From: Siphonodentalium dalli
Lineage: Eukaryota > Mollusca > Scaphopoda > Gadilida > Siphonodentaliidae
DNA: 64,000 bases
Direction: 5' to 3'
Assembly: GCA_032622095.1 (NCBI GenBank)
Contig: CP136065.1
Span: forward strand, 21,688,134-21,752,133
Shown here one piece after another: positions 34,538 to 47,705 of this stretch; position 1 is the first letter of the stretch; each line of letters begins with the position of its first letter. The translations under genes were made by a program, and so were the position numbers. Under the pieces are notes generated by a model. It was not told the origin of the DNA. It worked only from the letters and a program-made list of their open reading frames with translations, and did no database searches.

Positions 34538-37500
34538 ATAGTCTAGGTTTCAGCTGAGGCAAGGTGTCACCCGGAGAGGGAATTTATGGCACTTATATTT
34601 TCTTGCAGGCCGATAACTGAAGTTTCACGATCCGGTTTTCGCAGAGACGTAACAGGACGCGTTTTTTTGATGCAGCTGATTTTCAGAAAAAATGTACCTC
34701 GATTTTGGTCATTTTTCGAAAATGACCAATTTTAACTTTTCGTTATTAAACACCAGAAAGAGAAATGATCCACAAGTTTTTTGTCGCACGATAGTTTCTA
34801 CTTGAGTGCTGCATGGAATGAAATTAAAAACAACGCCAAGTTCTACGTATGCGTGATGTCATGCTCGTTTGAATTTCATTTCGAGCATTTTTTTCGTGAC
34901 GATTCAGGCAAACCACCACCTTTCAATCATTGTAGAATTCGCATTTAATGAAATGTTGAATTAATTTGTATATCATGTGAAAGTACATTCAATTTGCGCC
35001 ATAAAAGCCGAACATTGGTGTCTGGTGCGAACTAGGGTGGGACAAAATTAAAAACATTACCCCTCCCACAAAACGAGAACATTTGCTCATATGACTCAGA
35101 TTTAGCTCAGGCTCGTTTAAAACTAATCGGGCATGATGCTTGTTCCTATTATACCACATTGGACTCTAGTTATATAGTATACGTTGCGATAATTAGAATA
35201 CTTATCAATTGACTTGGTAGTCATATGCATGCGAATGTATATATGCGTTTAGTCCGGGAGCTAATAGGGGTACTCTAGCACCCCCGGGACTTAACTTCAC
35301 ACCACTTATTTTGTTCCTTATTATGTCCTTCAACTTTTAAGCAATGTTAACAAGAACAAAAAGTGGCTCTTTAAACTCCAGACAAGATGGCGTCCATCAT
35401 GGCCGCCGTTTTTTTCAGTTAGTGTTATGCAAATTATAGTGGAAAAATCTAGTAAAATGTATACAAATGTATATATGTTTCGTAAAACTAAGACATAATG
35501 CAGCATAATGACACATTTTGAGGCAAAATTGAAATTCACCATCCAAAATGGCCGCCAAAATGGCTGCTGGAAGTAGAAAATATGACATTTTTTCCACAAA
35601 TATCTTCTATATTAGTTCATGCTGTTTGGAACTGGTTGAGTAATATCACTTTATTTTGTATATTAAATGATCATTGGAGCAATGAAAGATGCAATTATTG
35701 GGGTCCTAGCCCTTTCTGATCCATCAAAAAATTCAATTTTTACAGAACGTGGTATAAAATTTCACAAAAAACATAACTGGGATTCTAGTCATATTTCAAT
35801 AAGAAATGAACAGAACTTTGCATTATAAGTGAGGCATATCATCACCTATGAATATTCCAACTCACTGGAACCAAAATTCTTACTTTGGCTCAAAATGGCT
35901 GCCAAAATGGTGCACCATGAATCATTGTTACTATTGTCACCACTGACATCAACAGAAATATTGGATTTTCTTCTCTCACAAACTTGATATAAATATCAGC
36001 AAAAGTTCACTTTTCAGGTTTTAACCATTTTTTCAAGTAAAATGGAACTATCTTTGGTATCAAATGTGTTTATTGTTTTTGTCTATATTAAATGTGTCAC
36101 ACTACGGTGTTTTTGGATCAAATTGCTCAAGATGGCTTCCAAAATGGCAACCAAATTTGTAAAAAGTTAATTTTTTACATATATCCCGAACATTATTCTC
36201 TGAGTTATACGAAAAGGTAGTAATTTGTGACTCACTTGATTATTATACGTGTTTGTCAATTAACTGACAACTACGTTTCATTCTGTTTGTCCCAGTTCCG
36301 TATGTGACATGAGTCATGACAAACTCATTTTAAAGTTGCACTATGGAATTTTTGCGGAGAACCTCTTTTATGATTCTGACCATATGAAAGGAAATGGGCA
36401 GAACTTTGAGACGGCACGGAGATGAACCAGTATATGTGGCTATTCTGGCCCATTATGATATAAAAATTGATCAACTGAATGGCAGCCAGGGGTTACTCTA
36501 TGGTCATAGGTGGGGTGAATATGTATACAGGGAGTTATTGTATGGTCATGGATTATGTGAATATGTATACAAGGAGTGTCTATATGGTTATGAGTGCATT
36601 GTCCATGGTGAGATGTATAGTAATATAAAGAGTGGCTCTATAGTCATGTGTGAGGTGAATCAGTATACAGTGACTGTACGATGTATGGTTGTGGCCGATG
36701 TGACCGTATGAGCATTGATGTGGTGTATGGCTATAACGAGAGTATCTACATGGTCACCCGTGTGTTGTTTATGTATATATGGAGTGACTGTATACGGTCG
36801 TGGGTGGGATGTATATATGTACCGTGTGTGGCTGTATTGTGACAGGTGGGTGTATATGTATATATGTACTGTCTGTACGATAATGGGTGGAGTGCGTATA
36901 GAAATAGGGAGTGTGATGTTATAGTTATGGTAATGTGTATAGGTGTACATGGGATGACTGTAAGGTCATGGTTGAAGTGTATATATACATGCCTGGAGTA
37001 AGCTGGATGGCCATTGACGAGCGTGTGGGTTTATAGGGAGTGCCCTTTTGGAAACGGATGGGACATATATTTATATATGTTGTGGATATTTCATTGGTGG
37101 TGTCAGTGGCGGATCCAGGAAATTTTAAAAGGGGGGGGGGGGGCGCTATGTATTATTATATATATGATGCATAGCATCATCCGAGCCGTGAAGCGGCGAG
37201 TCGGGGAGAGAACGAGAGGGGGGGTTAACCCTCTTCTCGTAGGTGGGGGTCCAGGGACCCCCCCCCCGGGAAATTTTGCGTATACTACATTCAAAACGAC
37301 GCGTTTTCCTGTGTTCTGGACCCTGTTTATATTGCTTTATATTAGGCCTATATGGAACGAGTGACAATAACATTCAGTACAATTACGATATACTATTGAA
37401 GGTTAGTGATGGAAGATCAAAGCTTCTTTGAACAGTGACCTTATCTTCTGAAAGTCTGTGCAAATGTGAATTATCTGGGTGACATGATGATTTTGGCGCA

Positions 37501-39375
37501 CCGGACATGCCCATGGATAAGCCCCGGAATCACGGTCGCCTATGGTTTGGGCTGGTGCATGGGAGAATATTGTGTAATTCAGAATGAATAATTGCAAAAT
37601 ATGGCTTCTAGACAGTACTAGTATAGAGGTGTTTCGGCTGGTAATACAATGCATCTATCCAACCACTTAATTCCTCCATTGACCATGCTGATTTTTTCAG
37701 TTTTACTTCTAATAGCCATCAGCTTCATGATACACCAACAAAATAAGTCATCAATACAAGCCAAACGGGTGGTCCGATCACACTCCAATCACGTACGCGT
37801 TTTATTAGTATAAACACAGTTTCACCTAAAAATATCTGACACGGAACAGATTAACTAGTATTCCAATCCCCTATTCATCTACATTCTGGTTGCATCCATA
37901 ATGTTAATTAAAATATTGTATGTAAATCAATATCTGTTGTGTAAATGTTTGGGTTATGAATAAATATATGTTCAGCCAATCAACTGACTAATGACGATAA
38001 CGACACATGGAAACCGATGTTTTGAAGGATGAGTTCGTGTCAGACTTTTTTTATTAAGCAATGGCAGATGCGTATTTGTCGTGACCTGAAGATGTCTTGT
38101 TATCACACATTTGTTCCAATTAGGGTGGCACAACATGTGATGGAAGATATAAACAATTTTAAATGACATGCATATATACCATTGGAAACGATCCAGCAAT
38201 GTATTTCTATAATAATTCGAAAATATACTATGTACTTTACATGTATACCATATAGTAGTATGGCGTATGTGCCTTTAGATAATCTATTTACGATGATACT
38301 GCCGCCAGTGCGTTTTATTGTCCGGGCGTTGATCGGACTACATTGTATAACCTAGAGTGCACTGTAGACGACTCATGTTTATCAATCATTTGTTCTTTAC
38401 ATATATATAGATGGAATTGTCTAAATTTTGACTCCACTTTTAGAATTGCTATATTTATTTTTGATACATATTCAGTGTTGAAACTTCGGGCGCCCAAAAC
38501 TTGGCGCCGTGCGAGATATTTTCCGACACTCCGATACAAAATGTCGCAGAAATTGTTTGCTCTGCATGGCGAAAAATAGCCCGCGGGCCTTCTTCTCGGG
38601 ATGTTGGATTCGCCCCTTGCATGGCTATACATATTGCGTGGAATACCAAATTGAAGTCATTTCAACCCATTGTTAAAAATATATACGTTTGAGTAATGTA
38701 AAACATGTAAACTGCTATATTTGCATGCACGTTAGCAATATTCAGTGTGGAATCTTCGGGCGCCCGAGACAAATGGCGCCAGTACACCTCGCAAAAATTC
38801 CTTGCTCTGGCGAAAATAGGGGGGCGCGCGCCGGGGGCGCCCCCCTTGGATCCGCCATTGGGTGTATATGGAGTAGCTGTATGGTCATGGATGGCGTGTA
38901 TGAGTATATAGTGAGTTGCTGAATTAGCATGTGTGAGGTGTATATGCAAGTATAGAACTTATAAGTGGTCGTGTGTGCGGGTATTGGTATATCTGGAAGG
39001 GCTCACCATGTGTATATGTATACCTGGATTGACTCTATGGTCATGGGTATGGCGAATGGGTATACATGTAGTGACTGTATGATCCATGGTGATATGAATA
39101 TGTATACAATGAGTAACTGCACGGTCGTGAATGTGGTATACATAGAGTAACTATATGAGCATGTGTCGGGTGTAGGAGTATACCTTGTGTTCATGTATGG
39201 TGATTCATGTCTGTATCCTCATTTGTGGTATGTACGGCGGGTATAACCACGTATGGCTGCATGGTCAGGCGTACGTGTATACAGTGGGTGACTAAATTGT
39301 CATTTGTGTCGTGTTTAAGCAGATATGGAGTGGCTGAGGTAATGGCTTGGTTGTATGTGTGTACCTTGTGTGGAT
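34538..39375. repeat. Giant inverted repeat, left arm
   Basis: Colinear, in reverse complement, with 43911 down to about 40920. Matching pairs read by eye: 'gctgaggcaaggtgtcaccc' (34554) with the complement at about 43878-43897; 'gtccgggagctaataggggt' (35252) with about 42460-42479; 'gagagtatctacatggtcac' (36739) with about 41597-41616; and 'tatatctggaagggc' (38990) with about 41366-41380. The arm is enlarged by the TIR element at 37104-38860. The whole structure lies in the intron that splits the MAM domain. Confidence 0.93.
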
Positions 39376-39400
39376 ATCCACAATAACTAAAAATATGTTA
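36480..39400. repeat. 42-bp minisatellite, left-arm orientation
   Basis: Degenerate units of the type 'tatacatggagtgactgtat' plus 'ggtcatgg' recur every 41-43 bp, interrupted by the element at 37104-38860. The reverse orientation fills 39490-41720, so strand sense flips in the centre of the palindrome. Confidence 0.8.
37104..38860. mobile_element. TIR transposon 1, CAGTGGCGGATCCA ends
   Basis: 1757 bp with ends CAGTGGCGGATCCA and, inverted, CAATGGCGGATCCA, flanked by GGTGT direct repeats (37099-37103 and 38861-38865). The right arm of the palindrome (near 41490-41500) shows the uninterrupted site. The 3'-end sequence is partly duplicated inside (about 38475-38610 versus 38745-38850, with 'cttcgggcgccc' in each). 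No transposase is recognisable. The ends recall hAT-type termini, but the target duplication is shorter than the usual 8 bp, so superfamily is uncertain. Confidence 0.78.
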
Positions 39401-39489
39401 ATCAATAGAGAGGTCATGTCAGAGAGTTCTCCATCTTGATGGTGTTTATGTACAACGTGGGAACGTTAAACATGGAAAGCGATAGCCCG

Positions 39490-41720
39490 TGACGCATTAT
39501 CACATAGTCATTCCATATATACATAAACACCACATACATAACACTATAGTCATCCACTATATGCATGCACACCTGGCCCATGACCATACATCCATACTCG
39601 GTTATACCCGTATATGCCACGGATGACCATACAACCATGAGTCACAATGTAGGCACACCGGGTATACTCATAAACATGACCCATAACCCAGGGTTTCCGC
39701 TATACCGGCAGGAGGTCCCCTTGACGGCCCCTTTCCCCTCGCCAAGTTTTCCCCTCCTGCCATACCCCAGGACATACTGCACGTCTATAAAGGTATAAAG
39801 ATGTTTAAAACTTCTGAATTTTGTTGGAATAGTACTAAGGAATTTTAAAAGGTGAATTTATTTTATATCTTGTGAGTGTACACACTCTAAACGCGTTGTT
39901 AAATTGAAACATGAAGTGATCGGGGCTGACATCGCTAGAAGCTATGCCTTTGAGGCTGGTTAGTTACGTTGCGGTTAGTACCCGGTTATGTTATGCAAAA
40001 GAGCAGTATTTTAATCATACCTGTCATGTTTTATACCGCAAAATATACTGTTCACTTTGTAATAGCGCGAGAGAAAATCGCGGGAGTAGCCGCACCGGGC
40101 ATCAAGGCATCTTACAACTGCTCACAATGAATACTCGTCGGCGAGATATGTAATCAGCCTTAATATATTCCGATTACGTTATGCATCCGAAATATCTGCC
40201 GGGTCTTCCACAGTGAGTCTTGTAACATTAACGAGCATGTTTAACTCGGGATCCAAATTACTGGTGTTCTTTCTGTACATGTACTTCGTAAATTAATTTA
40301 TAACTAATAAATTTACTAGTTTTAAAGTTACAGGTACATGTATAAGGTTTGATAGCATTGCACTTGGGCAGAAATGGAACAAAACATCTGCCATTTCTAC
40401 TCTCACATGATTCTATTGGCCGATAGAACGAAAGTAGTTCAACCAGTGCTAAAAGTAAAACAGGCTACTTTTACCTGGATTTTTCCCCTTGACGGCTACC
40501 GACCCCATTCCCCTACCCCCTAGCGGAAACCCTGCATAACCATATAGTCACTCCCTGTATACCCATTCACCTCATCATTGGTCAAACGATCATTCCATGT
40601 ATACATAATTCGCCACACACATGGTCAAATACATTCAATATATACATCAACACTAGTTACACCACAACACTCCAGGATACATATGCACCTCACAAATGGC
40701 CCTATAGGCTATAGCCACTGACTTCATACACATGCCCTCAGCCCATCACCAATGGCACCTGGTATACTCTGACACTCATCTGACCTATAGTCATATAGTC
40801 AACTCGTGTGTACCTATCCAAAACATTTGTACATGATACATGGTCAATCATTGTATACATATCCACTTCATCATTGGCCATGTCACTCCCGTATCCCTAT
40901 TGGTCACACCATAGCCGAATAGCCACTCAAGATATACTAATACACCCCAACCATGTCAGTATTGTCACTCCATGTATGCATATGCACATCCATGGCCATA
41001 TTGCCACTCGCTATATACACATACCCCTCGCCCATGATCATACAGCCACACGTGTGTATACCTGTGTGACCCACACATGCCGCCACGAGTCACCAAGCAG
41101 GAACACGAGGTATACTAATACACCTGGCACATGGCCATTTAATCACTCCCACTCCATGTATACATATGCATTACGTTTATGACAATACACCCACTCCTTG
41201 TCTACCTACTCATCTCACCATTGACCATGCAGTCACTACATGTATACATATTCGACACACATAGTCGTATAATCACTTGATATATACATATGCAGGCTAT
41301 GCAGCCCGCCCTAGACCACAGAGTCACTCCAGGTATACATATGTACATCTCAACAATGGCCATTCGGCCCTTCCAGATATACAAAAACACGACCACTCAT
41401 ACCTTCCATACTTGCATATACACCTCACAATTCAGCAACTGTATACTCATACACGCCATCCATTAGCATACAGCTAATCCCTACACACCCACCAATGATA
41501 ATACATCCACAGGATATATAAATATATATCCCACCCGTTACCACAAGGACACCACGACATTATACAGTCACTCCATATATACATAAACAACACGCGGGTA
41601 ACCATGTAGATACTCTCGTTATATCCATACACCACATTAATGCCCATACGGTCACATCGGCCACAACCATACATCGTACAGTCACTGTATACTGATTCAC
41701 CTCATACATGACCATTGATC
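39490..41720. repeat. 42-bp minisatellite, right-arm orientation
   Basis: Units of 'gtcactccatgtatacatat' type recur about every 42 bp (for example near 40924, 40966, 41007 and 41047), in the opposite sense to the left arm. Interrupted by the element at 39689-40534. Confidence 0.8.
39689..40534. mobile_element. TIR transposon 2, CAGGGTTTCCGCTA ends
   Basis: 846 bp with perfect 14-bp inverted ends CAGGGTTTCCGCTA / TAGCGGAAACCCTG, and a perfect 7-bp target duplication CATAACC at 39682-39688 and 40535-40541. Termini and TSD length suggest a hAT-type MITE. No transposase. Confidence 0.87.
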
Positions 41721-43911
41721 CACTCTTTTATTTGTATATATGAACCACAACTTTGAAAGCGATTGCAGGACATGCTGGAGCAATATTTACCATTTTCCAT
41801 ATTTTGGCGGCCATCTTGGCTGCCATTTTGAGCCAAAGTAAGAATTTTGGCTCCAGACAGGGAGTTGGAATATTCATAGGTAATGATATGCCTCACTTAT
41901 ATTACAAGGTTCTGTTCATTTCTTATTGAGATATGACTAGAATCCCAGTTATGTTTTTTTTGGTGAAATTTTATACCACGTTCTGTAAAATGAATATTTT
42001 GAGGGATTGGAAGGGGCCATGACCCTAATAATTGCATCTTTAATTGCTCCAATCATCAGTTAATATACAAAACACAAATAAAGTGATATTACTCAACCAG
42101 TTCCAAACAGCATTAACTGATCTAGAAGATATTTGTAAAAAACGTCATATATTCTACTTCCGGCAGTCATTTTGGTGGCCATATTGGATGGGGAGTTTCA
42201 ATTTTGCCCTAAAATGTGTCATTATGTCTTAGTTTCACGCAAATATATACATTTGTATACATTTTACTAGATTTTCCCACTATAATTTGCATAACACTGA
42301 CTTAGGGTCTTGTCTGAAAAACGGCGGCCACGATGGACGCCATCTTGTCTGGAATCTAAACGGCCCCTTTTTGTTCTTGTTAACATTGCTTAAAACTTGA
42401 AGTACATAAAAAGGAACAAAATTAGTGGGGTGAAGTTAAGTGCTGTGGGTGTTAGGGTACCCCTATTAGCTCCCGGACTATATATGTATTATATGATATG
42501 GTTATACGCATACATAGAGGATATGAAATGAGTGTTTCTCTCATATGATATTTATGAAACGAGTCTTAAGAATTTTCAGTTTTCTCGAGCCTCCGGCGAG
42601 AGAAAACTGAAAATTCGTGATGAGTTTCATAAATATCATATGAGAGAAACACGAATTACATATTCTATTTATCATATGACACCTATAAATTGATTATGAT
42701 GTCCAAAACGCACACAAATCACTAAATAGCTGTATGACATCTGCAGCAAAAGGTTAATGTGATATCACTTCATTGCACCGGAAGCCCAATTACACCTGGT
42801 GAACTAGCAGAAATAATATGCACGCGAAGATATAGTGCGCTATTCTGTTCTCAGTTTGTGACATTATATCGTATGTTTATTAGATAAATACGAATAACAT
42901 ATTCTATTTATCGTATAACAATGTCCAAAACTATATATTTCAAGATTATAATTGCGAGAATTTCGGCATCGCGTTGATTCGTGTATTTGACGCGCACGAA
43001 TTTGACATGCATTTAGTCAGAAATGCGGCTCGGCCCCCGGCTGCCATTCAGCCAATCAGAACACACTTTTTGTCAACAAACCAATCAAATTATCGGAAGG
43101 TGATATGAATTAGTAATTGATATGAAATTGATTTATGACATAGTTTCCAACATAAATAATGATTGAATCATATGATAAATGTATATATGCATATGTATAC
43201 ATTTGCATGTATATGACTACCGAGTCAATTGATAAATATGCTAATTATCGCAACGTATACTATATAACAAGAGTCCAATGTGTCCAAATGGTATAATTGG
43301 TTCATGTATCATGCCCGATTAGTTTAAAACGAGCCTGAGCTAAATCTGAGTCATACGAGCAAATGTTCTCGTTTGGGGGAAGGGTAAGGTTTTTAATTTT
43401 TCCCGCCCCAGTTCATACCACAGACACCAATGTTTGGCTTTCGTGACGCAAATTGAATGTGCTTTCACATGATATGCAAATTAATTCAACATTTCATCAA
43501 ATGCGAATTCTACAATGATTGAAATGTGGTCGTTTGCCTGAATCGTCAAGAAAAAAAATGCTCGAAATGAAATTCAAACGAGCATGACGTCACGCATACG
43601 TAAAACTTGGCGTTGTTTTTCATTTCATTTTATGCAGCACTCAAGTCTAAACTATCGTGCGACAAAAAAACTCGTGGATCATTTCTCTTTCTGGTGTTTA
43701 ATAACGAAAAGTTGAAATTGGTCATTTTCGAAAAATGACCAAAAATCGAGGTACATTTTTTTCTGAAAATCAGCTGCATCCAAAAAACGCGTCCTGTTAC
43801 GTCTCTGCGAAAACCGGATCGTGAAACTTCAGTTATCGGCCTACAAGAAAACATAAGTGCCATAAATTCCCTCTCCGGGTGACACCTTGCCTCAGCTGAC
43901 ACCTGGACTAT
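40920..43911. repeat. Giant inverted repeat, right arm
   Basis: Reverse complement of 34538-39375. It lacks TIR transposon 1 but carries its own insert at roughly 42500-43185, including a perfect-looking hairpin. The outer end ('cagctgacacctggactatt') mirrors 'atagtctaggtttcagctg' at 34538. An ORF near 43630-43953 has no recognisable motif and its complement is decayed in the left arm. Confidence 0.92.
42532..42652. repeat. 121-bp hairpin
   Basis: 'gtgtttctctcatatgatat' at the left is matched inverted by 'atatcatatgagagaaacac' at the right, and the arms meet around 'ctcgagcctccggcgag'. It sits inside the right-arm-specific insert, so it arrived after the inverted duplication formed. Confidence 0.85.
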
Positions 43912-44019
43912 TAATTTCTTAATTAAAATAAAAAGCCTTCCTCCCTCATCCAAATTCCCATATGTAAATGGCCTGAGAACACAGGTATTTTTTTTTAATG
44001 GACTAAGTTATATGTAGTA

Positions 44020-44157
44020 CAGTAATGCCATAAGTAATCAACTTCTTTAAGACACAGCAGAATTATGGGTAACTTTTCAGGATTTAGTCGGAAATATGGC
44101 TTGTTGCCATTCATCGGAAAACTCTCTCAGGAGAGCTTTCCGATGTTACTCTACCTG
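44020..44157. mobile_element. CAGTAATG MITE, copy 9 (partial)
   Basis: Starts CAGTAATGCC and keeps the left arm through 'ttgttgccattcatcggaa'; the right arm is mostly lost. Confidence 0.65.
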
Positions 44158-44225
44158 TAACTCTTGTTGGTGAAATGATTCCGTTCATTAATCAGTGATT
44201 AATTTTGGGATTAACGACGGACTAA

Positions 44226-44805
44226 AATATTTACATATACATAATAATAATAATAATAATAATATTTATATAGTGCCTATCCCCCGCAAGGGGCCCTAAG
44301 CGCTTTACACATTATATAAATACACAAGAAATGCACATGGAAAATAATCAATAGATATGTGGAATTATATATAATCAGATTTTGTTAGTTTTCTTTGTGT
44401 CAGGGCAGCGTCGTCGGAATATGTGAGTTTTTAAAGCAGATCGAAAATCGGTTAGCAAGCAAGATTGTCGCATTTCATTTGGTAGAGAGTTCCAAATGTC
44501 GGGACAGGCTACAGAGAAAGCTCGATCGCCGACGGTCAAAAGATTTGCTCCTTGAGGGGATAGAAGGGACGATTCACCAGAACGAAGTGTTCGCCGGGGA
44601 GTGTTTGGATATATCAGACTGTTAATATATTCGGGAAGGGATTCAGAGACAAACATCCGACGGAAACCAAATGTTGCTATTTTGAATTGTATCCGATCTT
44701 TGATAGCTAGCCAGTGAAGGTCGGCGTGCATGGTTGTTACGCTACAGCCTGTCCTTCTTATACATGTTAATCTGCGGAACACTGTTGGAATACATTGCAT
44801 TGCAA
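44226..44805 (-). pseudogene. CR1/L2-like retrotransposon 3' fragment
   Basis: A - strand ORF (44800 to 44375) reads LHWLAIKDRIQFKI, YINSLIYPNTPRRTLRS, GDRAFSVACPDIWNSLPNE and FRSALKTHIF. This is the conserved C-terminal tail of CR1/L2-type ORF2 proteins. Downstream on the same strand the 3' end contains 'aagcgcttagggccccttg' and closes in an (ATT)n microsatellite at 44226-44262, the usual 3' tail of this group. The RT and endonuclease are absent, so it is a dead 5'-truncated copy. It lies antisense in the MAM intron, 90 bp upstream of MAM exon 2. Confidence 0.88.
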
Positions 44806-44896
44806 TACCAACATAATCATGTTGGAAGTCAGTATGTGTGCTGTTGATTCCATTGAATTGAGCAGGTGCAAACTTATATTTGATTTTTTTTCATAG

Positions 44897-44987
44897 ATTG
44901 CATTTGAATCTGTACGAGGACGAGGCTATAGAGGAGACATAGCACTGGATGATGTCAAGATTGTTGATGGATCATGCTCCCAAGCGA
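44897..44987 (+). CDS. MAM domain, exon 2
   Basis: A 91-nt exon after acceptor 'gatttttttcatag' and before donor 'A|gtgagt'. It begins in phase 0, as required by 32019, and ends in phase 1. It encodes IAFESVRGRGYRGDIALDDV and KIVDGSC, the diagnostic end of MAM domains with the fourth Cys. Joined to 31601-32019 it completes a domain of about 165 residues, the expected size. Phase 1 at its end fits the linker exon at 48054. Confidence 0.93.
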
Positions 44988-47571
44988 GTGAGTGAATGGA
45001 TATCATTTGGATGATCCTGAGAGCTACGTCCACTTAATGTTTGAATCCCCATATCACATTCAATACAACATATTTTATATTATACTAGCTGATATGCCAG
45101 CCACTGGCGGGATTGGAGTGAAGGAGTGGTTGCACGGGCTCGCGAATGATCCGAATCCACTGTCTGTGGCCTTTTATCCTTACACAGCAAGTTTGGGTTC
45201 AATCGGCCGTGCAGTTCTCAAGTCTATAGCGGACATATATACGAAGTCTCAAAATATATAATAGATGTCATTTGAAAGAGGGAGATCCAAGACATTGTAT
45301 TGTCAACTTCTTATCCGGTCAAATAACTCAACTTATGCCTTGGCAAGGTCGGTAGGTGGGCAGTCGGGCGGGCTACCGAGCAGCTGAGCATACGGCTGGG
45401 CGCGAGACCATGATAACTCAATCAAACGTTGACCAATGTAATGATATTTGGTATATGTGTCTTTTGCAACAATATCTAGCTTGAGTTCGAAAACCATGTT
45501 TGTCCAATCTTTATACCATAATTATGGGATTTACTTTGTCTATTTTTATAGATTTTGATCGTTCGCTAACTCGTACAAACTTTGACCGATTTCAACGATA
45601 TTCAGTGTATAAGTCTAGGATCACCTCTGGATGGAGAGTTGTCAAATTTTAACGATTGAAAAACATGGCCACCAGTGGCCATCTTGGATTTTACTCTTTG
45701 CATTACTAAATCCTTTAGCACACCATACAGAGCATATCTCTCATCCGATCATCACCAAACTGCATGTGGATCCTTGGGGTGACCTCTAGTTCGGTGTTTA
45801 CCATTTTATTTTCGAATTCTGTTAAAAAACATGGCTGCCAGAGGCTATCTTGGATTTTACTAATTGTATGACTAAATCATTTAGCACACCTTACAGGTCA
45901 CATTTCTCATCCAATCGTCACTAAACTTCATATGGATCTTTGGGGTGAGCTCTAGATGGGAGCCTCCCTTTTTATCCTAAAATCGTTTAAAAAAAATATG
46001 GCTACCAGCAGCCATCTTGGATTACAAATATGAATTCATCAACACACCTTGCAGCCCACATTTATTGGAATTATTTTTTTAAACTTTACAGGGTATTTTA
46101 GGATCGCCTGTAGATGCGAGCTATCGAATCTGAAATTTTTTCGATGAAAAACATGGCAGCAGTCAGCAATCTTATTTTTACCTGAGTTTATGGCCCTTAG
46201 TTCTGAGTTATGGTTCTTTAATACTTTTGTCTATTTTAGTGATTCTCGGTCAGACAGATGCACGTTTATGGGCAAAAAACTCGACTAAGCCATCTTTGAT
46301 GAACAAACCTTGTTTAGCCCTTTTTATGCTAAATACTCATTGACAACTTGTTTTCCCTTAGGAAATATTCAGATAATAAGTTCAATAAGGTGTTTGTTAT
46401 ACCCCCTGCAACAAAGTTGTGGGGGGGGGTGGTATACTAGAATCAGCTTGTCCATCCGTGATCCCTCCGTGGGCACAAACTTGTGCGGAGTTTTTCTCAG
46501 TCATTTTTTTTATCATTTTCCATGAAACTTGTTGTAGACATCAACCACCATGGTACCTGCGATTATGACATATGTCGGACTTTTTTTGGTGGAGTTATCC
46601 CCCTTTATTTACTTAGAAAATGTTTAGCAAGATGCATTATTTTGTCCAAGCTTTTATTCCTACATTTTAGGTCATTGTTTTTGAAACTTGACACATATAT
46701 TTAGTACCATGGAAACGTGTGCACCTGCAATTATGAGGAATGTCTGACTTTTTTTGGAGAGTTATTCCCCTTTTTCAACTTAAAACATTTTGCAACATGC
46801 ATAATTTTGTCCGAGCTATTATACCTACATTTTCGGTCAATAGGTTTAGGATATTATGGTTAGGTGTTAGGTGTTGTGCACCTGCAATGGGAATCTGTTA
46901 TTTTATTATTTTAACTTAATGTTTACTGACATGAAACATCTTAGTGTTTTAAAATAACAGGGGGTATCCTTAGTCCCATTGGGACAGTCACACCTCTAGT
47001 TGAATTTATTGTCTAAATATTTCCTTCCAATAAATTGGACTCCTTCTGTAACAGAACTGTTAAGTTTCACGGAATGTTTGTGAGACTCCCAGATTGCCAT
47101 GGGAATTCCGTAAATATGGATAACCCGATAAAATACCACACCAACACACCACTTTCTTGTTATACACGTGTCCCATCTCAATTCTAAGAATTTTTAACAT
47201 ACAAATAACATTCCTGCCAGCCTAAAATATTTGTTTACTGGGTTGTGTAACTTCATCCTCATGGCATACCATGGAATTATAGACAGATTTGTAAAATGTT
47301 GCACATTTCTATTTTCCGGCACTCACAGTTCGTAAATGTAAAAGATGTTGGGAATTTGTCCATGCCTATAATAACAGTGTTGTTTATTGTATATTTGCTA
47401 ATTTACATACATTAAAGATGGCGTATCTCTTTCTGGTCACAATTGCAACTTAATTTTTTATAAAACTCGATTTCAAGAGATCAAATACCCTTTTCTGCGA
47501 ATAAAACACTGAAGATTTGGTATATTATTTGTCTATAAAAGCATAATAAAGTGGTTTATTCCTGTAACGTA

Positions 47572-47705
47572 CAGTAAGGCCCTGAATAATCAAGTTTTTA
47601 ACCACAGCAGAATTATGGGTAATATTTCAGGATTTAGTCAGAACTATGGCTTGTTGCCATTCAACGGAAGAACTCTTCGATGAATGGCAACAAGCCATAG
47701 TTCTC
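47572..47705. mobile_element. CAGTAATG MITE, copy 10
   Basis: Paralogue of copy 7 with CAGTAAGGCCC start; shared by descent through the dispersed duplication. Confidence 0.65.

Noticed and set aside
36394-36711. 105-codon ORF in the left arm of the palindrome
   Set aside because: It is a translation of the 42-bp minisatellite (repeating YGH/EYVY words) and is not conserved in the right arm.
43630-43953. 107-codon - strand ORF at the right palindrome end
   Set aside because: No recognisable motif, and the equivalent sequence of the left arm does not keep the frame.
44992-45261. 89-codon + strand ORF just after MAM exon 2
   Set aside because: It begins inside the donor region and reads into repeat-like sequence (tactagctgatatgcc); it has no domain, and MAM exon 2 has a good donor before it.
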